Shown here: positions 31,504 through 34,920 of the stretch, piece after piece
Layout: each line of letters begins with the position of its first letter
Position numbering within the stretch: the stretch's first letter is position 1
DNA from: Chitinophagaceae bacterium
GTDB lineage: Bacteria > Bacteroidota > Bacteroidia > Chitinophagales > Chitinophagaceae
Assembly (NCBI GenBank): GCA_023251255.1
Contig: JAHEZD010000067.1
Location: forward strand, 1-34,920
Direction of reading: 5' to 3'
Length of the DNA stretch: 34,920 nt
Program-made: the position numbers and the translations under genes
Notes under the pieces: model-generated
The model's input: the letters and a program-made list of their open reading frames with translations, nothing else
Databases searched by the model: none
Told to the model about the DNA's origin: nothing

Positions 31504-31652
31504 TATCACTATTTGGGCCTAGCCCAAAACGTAAAGCTTGGGCTGAAGCCAATACCGCCCACCCAATATCATTGTCCCTTGTCTGAAGCCGAAGGGCAAT
31601 GATGTACTACCTACTTAAGCTGATTTTGGAAGAATTAACTCCGCCAACAGGT
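31504..31652. repeat. Direct repeat copy A (about 149 bp) of a duplicated intergenic cassette
   Basis: Starts TATCACT, contains TTGGGCCTAGCCCAA (inverted repeat with a three-base loop), a hairpin ATCATTGTCCCTT/AAGGGCAATGAT, and ends GGAAGAATTAACTCCGCCAA followed by CAGGT. Copy B at 31747-31896 has the same order with scattered substitutions. Confidence 0.8.
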
Positions 31653-31684
31653 TAGTTTACTTTTCCGCAATAACAATTGCAACT

Positions 31685-31732
31685 GTGACCAATCATTTGT
31701 GACGAACTGGTTTGTCACAAATAATTGGTCAC
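31685..31732. repeat. 19-bp-arm inverted repeat between the two direct repeats
   Basis: Arms GTGACCAATCATTTGTGAC (31685-31703) and 31714-31732 match at 18 of 19 positions around the ten-base loop GAACTGGTTT. Each arm holds two GTGAC words, 13 bases apart. There is no T-run on either side, so an ordinary terminator is unlikely. Confidence 0.88.
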
Positions 31733-31746
31733 AACCTGAAAAAAAC

Positions 31747-31896
31747 TATCACTGCTCGGGCTTTAGCCCAAAACGCGAGCTTGGGGCTAGGTCAGTACCA
31801 TCCACACAATATCATTATACCTTGGCTGAAGCTGAAGGGCAATGATGCAAATACCTACTTAATCTGATTTTGGAAGAATTAACTCCGCTAACAGGT
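31747..31896. repeat. Direct repeat copy B of the duplicated intergenic cassette
   Basis: Order as in copy A: TATCACT, GGGCTTTAGCCC, AAAACG, the ATCATT.../...CAATGAT hairpin, CTACTTAATCTGATTTTGGA and AGAATTAACTCCGC. By eye about 75-80% of positions match copy A. The two copies are 94 bases apart. Together with 31430-31995 this is a 566-base region without genes. Confidence 0.8.
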
Positions 31897-31986
31897 ATTC
31901 TTAACCTTTTTTTATGTAAGAACGTGCATAGCTGCATCGTTAATGGAGTAATTTTCAACATTCAGTTTTTGGGGGATTATTAAAAT

Positions 31987-31994
31987 TAAGTTTG
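31987..31994 (+). promoter_or_regulatory. Perfect -7 box touching the TonB-like start codon
   Basis: TAAGTTTG ends one base before the ATG at 31996. If real, transcription would begin after that codon and translation would start at the ATG at 32014. TTTTTG at 31966-31971 lies 15 bases upstream, short for a -33 box. Confidence 0.35.
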
Positions 31995-31995
31995 T

Positions 31996-32829
31996 ATGGC
32001 TAATACACTTCTTATGGACCAGCATTTTGAGCGGGACAAAAATTTAAAGGCTTCTGGCATTACGGCCGTGGTATGCGCCTGCCTTTTCTTGTTGTTCTTC
32101 CTGGTTAATTGGACAGTGCCCGTGGTGCCCAAACCCGAAATACTGGAAGGTATTGAAGTGAACCTTGGTACCAGTGACAATGGCAGCGGCCAGGACCAGC
32201 CATTGGTACAGGGCAGCCCTGGGCCCACAGCCAGCAACAACAGTAGCACGGCACAACAGAGTGCAGGAGCACCAGCTTCCGCCAGTGAGGACAAGAACGA
32301 TGAAAAGGACCCGGAAGGCCCGCCTGCCACATCCAAAGCAGTGGTAAAAGTGACCAATCCCAACCCTGCACCGGTAAAGAAGGCTGACCCCAAACCACCG
32401 GCTCCGCCCAGCCCCAAAACAGTGATGCCCAAATTTGGTGGGGGCACTGGCAAGGGTAATGGCAATACCAATGAGAGCTACAATAAACCGGGAAATGAAG
32501 GTGATGGAACTGGTAAGGGTGATAAAGGCAATCCCAATGGTACACCTAACGGTAAGGGATATACCGGAACGGGCGGCAATGGCGTTGTGCAAATTAAAGG
32601 TGACCGGAAAATGATGTACTACCCATCAAGGGCATCTGATGTGGAACCTGGTGTAGTTACTGTAGTTGTAAGTGTTACTCCAAGCGGTGTAGGCACATTT
32701 GTGGATTTTAAAAGTGGAAAGTTCCTTGCCACCTATAAGACAGAAATCATCAGTTACTTAAAAGGTGTTACGTTCAACAAGGCAGATCATGAATCAACCA
32801 TTGAAATGACTTTCAACTTCAAACGTTAG
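31996..32829 (+). CDS. TonB-like protein with a Gly/Asn/Pro-rich periplasmic linker
   Basis: The 277-residue protein has a short cytoplasmic start (MANTLLMDQHFERDKNLK), one transmembrane helix at about residues 22-40 (VVCACLFLLFFLVNW), a long low-complexity linker (about 45-200: Ser/Gln/Gly, then Pro-Lys, then Gly-Asn-Lys repeats) and a C-terminal domain of about 75 residues, YYPSRASDVEPGVVTVVVSV ... SGKFLATYKTEI ... FNFKR, that follows the TonB_C pattern YPxxA...G.V.V...V.xxG...SG. It would transmit proton-motive energy to outer membrane receptors. The alternative start at 32014 removes six residues. No exbB/exbD lies upstream. The gene precedes folC, a common neighbour order in this group as I recall it. 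Confidence 0.75.
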   Translation: MANTLLMDQHFERDKNLKASGITAVVCACLFLLFFLVNWTVPVVPKPEILEGIEVNLGTSDNGSGQDQPLVQGSPGPTASNNSSTAQQSAGAPASASEDKNDEKDPEGPPATSKAVVKVTNPNPAPVKKADPKPPAPPSPKTVMPKFGGGTGKGNGNTNESYNKPGNEGDGTGKGDKGNPNGTPNGKGYTGTGGNGVVQIKGDRKMMYYPSRASDVEPGVVTVVVSVTPSGVGTFVDFKSGKFLATYKTEIISYLKGVTFNKADHESTIEMTFNFKR

Positions 32830-32852
32830 TTGGCATATAAATTTGAATTTCA

Positions 32853-32934
32853 TGTCAGGCGGGCTTATAGAAACAATGGCTGCTCCTATATAAGCGCCTT
32901 CGACAATCCCAGATAGTTATCGGGACAGGCTGAC
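32853..32934. repeat. Intergenic palindromic element R4
   Basis: Bounded by TGTCAG (32853-32858) and CTGAC (32930-32934), with GCCTTCGACAAT and a hairpin around CCCAGATAGTTATCGGGA. It lies 23 bases after the TonB-like stop and may act as its 3' hairpin. Confidence 0.6.
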
Positions 32935-33012
32935 TTCATCTTAAGATGGTGTGTTCAAAAATGATACGCTACCAAACACTAGACAGCAGGTTTTTGCGAA
33001 CAAAAAGCTTTG

Positions 33013-33020
33013 CATCTTTG
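33013..33020 (+). promoter_or_regulatory. Possible -7 element just before folC
   Basis: CATCTTTG is one mismatch from TAnnTTTG and lies seven bases before the ATG at 33028. TTTG at 32993-32996 lies 16 bases upstream. The transcript leader would be very short. Confidence 0.35.
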
Positions 33021-33027
33021 TGTGCAA

Positions 33028-34320
33028 ATGAATTACCCAGAAACTTTACAGTACCTGTACCATAAGCTGCCCATGTTCAGCAGGGTTGGAGCTGCTGCCT
33101 ACAAGGCAGACCTGACCAATACCATCAAGCTTTGTGGTTCACTCGGTAACCCACAGGACCACTTTAAATGCATACATATAGCAGGTACCAATGGCAAGGG
33201 CAGTACCAGCCATATGCTGGCTGCCGTGCTGCAAACAGCAGGTTACAGAACGGGCCTCTATACATCACCCCACTTAAAGGATTTCAGGGAGAGGATCAAG
33301 ATAAATGGCAAGCTTTGTGAGGAGCAGTTTGTGATTGATTTCACACAACGCCTTCAGCCACTGATTGAGGAAATTGAACCTTCCTTCTTCGAGATAACTG
33401 TGGCCATGGCCTTTGAATACTTCAAGGAGCAGCAGGTGGACGTGGCCATTATTGAAACCGGTTTGGGCGGACGGCTGGACAGCACCAATATAATTGTTCC
33501 TGAACTGAGCGTGATAACCAATATTGGTTATGACCACATGAACCTATTAGGTGATACCCTGGAGAAAATTGCTTTTGAAAAAGCTGGTATCATCAAGTCC
33601 CAGGTACCAGTGGTGGTAGGTGAATACCTGACTGAAACCAGGCCTGTTTTTGAAGGGAAGGCCCTAGAGGAGCAGGCATCCATACATTTTGCAACGGATA
33701 AAAGCTATGTGGTGGATTGGGGCTATGAACACCATCAACTCACTATTACCGTAGCACAGAAGCACAACGATGAAAGGGAAACCTACCATTTGGACCTGCC
33801 CGGCATTTACCAAACAAAAAACTTACTTACGGTACTGGAAGCCCTGCACCAATTGCAGTTGAAGGGATGGGATATTACCATTGCCACCATCCAGCAAGCA
33901 CTGCAACATGTAAAGCAGTTGACAGGTCTGCATGGGCGATGGGAAATCATCCACCATAACCCAAGCATCATTTTGGATGTGGGTCATAATGAGGATGGTG
34001 TGAAACAAATAGTGCAGCAGTTGGAACTGACCACCTATAACCATCTGCATATCATCACCGGCATGGTGAATGATAAGGAGATTGATAAGGTGCTGGCACT
34101 GCTGCCCAAACATGCTACTTACTACTTTACAAAGGCACAGATACCTAGGGCATTGAATGAAACTGTTTTGATGGAAAAGGCGGTTCACTATAACCTTCAA
34201 GGCAAACCTTTTGCTGAGGTGAACACTGCTGTTCAAGCTGCATTGACCCATGCACATAAGGATGACCTGATACTGGTTTGTGGAAGTGTGTTCCTAGTGG
34301 GGGAGGTGAAAGATTTCTGA
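33028..34320 (+). CDS. folC: Folylpolyglutamate synthase / dihydrofolate synthase
   Basis: The 430-residue enzyme adds glutamate to folates and, in bacteria, also makes dihydrofolate from dihydropteroate. It follows the Mur ligase fold: the P-loop IAGTNGKGST at residues 51-60, then SPHLKDFRERI, the central IIETGLGGRLDSTN motif, ITNIGYDHMNLLGDTLEKIA and FEKAGIIK (carbamylated Lys region), and the C-terminal HGRWEIIHHNPSIILDVGHN with VCGSVFLVGE. The ATG at 33028 gives the typical start MNYPETLQYLYHKLPMFSRV; the earlier in-frame TTG at 33010 lies inside the putative -7 box. It follows the TonB-like gene by about 200 bases with element R4 in between. Confidence 0.95.
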   Translation: MNYPETLQYLYHKLPMFSRVGAAAYKADLTNTIKLCGSLGNPQDHFKCIHIAGTNGKGSTSHMLAAVLQTAGYRTGLYTSPHLKDFRERIKINGKLCEEQFVIDFTQRLQPLIEEIEPSFFEITVAMAFEYFKEQQVDVAIIETGLGGRLDSTNIIVPELSVITNIGYDHMNLLGDTLEKIAFEKAGIIKSQVPVVVGEYLTETRPVFEGKALEEQASIHFATDKSYVVDWGYEHHQLTITVAQKHNDERETYHLDLPGIYQTKNLLTVLEALHQLQLKGWDITIATIQQALQHVKQLTGLHGRWEIIHHNPSIILDVGHNEDGVKQIVQQLELTTYNHLHIITGMVNDKEIDKVLALLPKHATYYFTKAQIPRALNETVLMEKAVHYNLQGKPFAEVNTAVQAALTHAHKDDLILVCGSVFLVGEVKDF

Positions 34321-34451
34321 TTGGACTATTAGCGAAGTAACTTGTTTTGGTTTCCCAATGGATGCTGTTCTTTTTATCTGCTTAATTGGCATTCTTTACT
34401 AGAAAAAAATATTTATATGGAAGCTAATTTAAAATTGAATGCCGGGAATGC

Positions 34452-34480
34452 TTGCCGAAATATGAATTGCTTTATTTTTG
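34452..34480 (+). promoter_or_regulatory. Promoter of the FKBP gene
   Basis: TTG (34452-34454), 18 bases, then a perfect -7 box TATTTTTG (34473-34480), 16 bases before the ATG at 34497. Confidence 0.6.
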
Positions 34481-34496
34481 CCGCAAATTATACATC

Positions 34497-34920
34497 ATGA
34501 GTGTATCTGATAAACTTGCCGCAATGAAAGCAGAAAAAAGCGAAGCTAATTTAAAAGCTGGTCAGGAATTTCTGGCCACCAACAAACTACGTGAAGGTGT
34601 TACTGAAACCGAAAGTGGTTTGCAATATGAAATACTGACAATGGGCACTGGCGAAAAACCAACAGCTAGGAACACCGTTACCTGCCACTATCATGGTACC
34701 ATGATAGATGGAACAGTGTTTGACAGCAGTGTACAGCGTGGGCAACCGGCTTCCTTTCCCCTGAGTGCTGTGATCAAGGGTTGGACGGAGGGCCTGCAGT
34801 ACATGCCTATGGGAAGTAAGTTCCGTTTCTTCATCCCCCCGCATTTAGGTTATGGTGATAGGCAAGTGAGTGCCGTGATTGGGCCAAATAGTACCTTGAT
34901 TTTTGATGTGGAGCTGATCA
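34497..34920 (+). CDS. FKBP-type peptidyl-prolyl isomerase (3' end outside window)
   Basis: The frame is open from the ATG at 34497 to the window end (141 codons) and was found by reading the sequence, since no stop is reached. The protein begins MSVSDKLAAMKAEKSEANLK, a short helical N-terminus without signal peptide, so it is cytoplasmic. The FKBP domain follows: SGLQYEILTMGTGEKP, YHGTMIDGTVFDSS, GWTEGLQYMPMGSKFRFFIP, LGYGD and IFDVELI, the last words before the usual end of the domain, so only a few residues are missing. Active-site aromatic positions (Tyr in YHGT, Trp in GWTEGL, Phe in FRFFIP, Tyr in GYGD) are present. It catalyses proline cis-trans isomerisation in protein folding; it resembles FklB without its long dimerisation domain. 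Confidence 0.9.
   Translation, partial: MSVSDKLAAMKAEKSEANLKAGQEFLATNKLREGVTETESGLQYEILTMGTGEKPTARNTVTCHYHGTMIDGTVFDSSVQRGQPASFPLSAVIKGWTEGLQYMPMGSKFRFFIPPHLGYGDRQVSAVIGPNSTLIFDVELI

Noticed and set aside
31685-31732. CRP/FNR-type binding site reading of the TGTGAC...GTCACA palindrome
   Set aside because: The TGTGA and TCACA words are 12 bases apart in the loop region instead of the 6 needed for a CRP dimer, and the whole 48-bp symmetry goes well beyond one site.
32044-32592. Two long minus-strand frames over the TonB-like linker
   Set aside because: They arise because the GC-rich repetitive linker lacks stops on the opposite strand; no start signal or domain.
1-34920. tRNA, rRNA, integrase, phage or complete insertion sequence
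   Set aside because: No cloverleaf, rRNA-like segment, transposase or integrase reading frame was seen on either strand; the only mobile-like content is the non-coding repeats listed.

Overview
The window looks like a chromosomal segment of a Bacteroidota bacterium, most likely family Chitinophagaceae or a close relative. The support is two large cargo proteins ending in type A T9SS sorting domains, a CarboxypepD_reg-like secreted protein, a TonB-like gene just before folC, a thick population of MKK... signal peptides, and many promoters of the Bacteroidota type (TTTG or TTG, about 18-22 bases, then TAnnTTTG) in place of sigma70 boxes. The family assignment is an inference from gene content; no rRNA or tRNA was seen.

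Layout. 1-3.2 kb: two tandem T9SS cargo genes, the first cut by the window edge, closed by a strong hairpin. 3.2-7.3 kb: a SirB1-like protein (-), a membrane fatty acid desaturase (+), a small two-helix membrane protein (+) and an orphan sensor histidine kinase (-). 7.6-12.7 kb: a four-gene multidrug efflux unit on the minus strand in the order tetR, emrA-like, emrB-like (DHA2 MFS), tolC-like, with a TetR-type operator sitting in the tetR promoter and a terminator after tolC. 12.7-13.6 kb: a gene-poor kilobase made of repeats, including five perfect-length 11-bp tandem units. 13.6-17.5 kb: ClC and bestrophin anion channels in tandem (-), divergent from an MgtE magnesium transporter (+). 17.5-20 kb: two secreted proteins of unknown role and intergenic repeats. 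20-25 kb: GNAT acetyltransferase, aspartokinase, hotdog thioesterase, S9 peptidase and a small secreted protein. 25-28.5 kb: ABC-type exporter pair (ATPase and 559-aa permease) followed by a YggS/PLPBP gene that carries an in-frame heptanucleotide repeat. 28.7-31.4 kb: acyl-CoA dehydrogenase, divergent from a lipoprotein and a DUF1801 gene, with a palindrome centred between back-to-back promoter boxes. 31.4-32 kb: a 150-bp direct repeat pair flanking a 19-bp-arm hairpin. 32-34.9 kb: TonB-like protein, folC, and an FKBP-type prolyl isomerase cut by the window end.

Most genes are ordinary housekeeping or envelope genes. The unusual content is in the intergenic DNA: four copies of a palindromic element bounded by TGTCAG/CTGACA, a GTCATTGCGAG-type repeat cluster, the direct-repeat/hairpin/direct-repeat cassette at 31.5-31.9 kb, and simple-sequence islands next to gene ends. 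Gene functions are assigned by motif reading only; no database search was possible.
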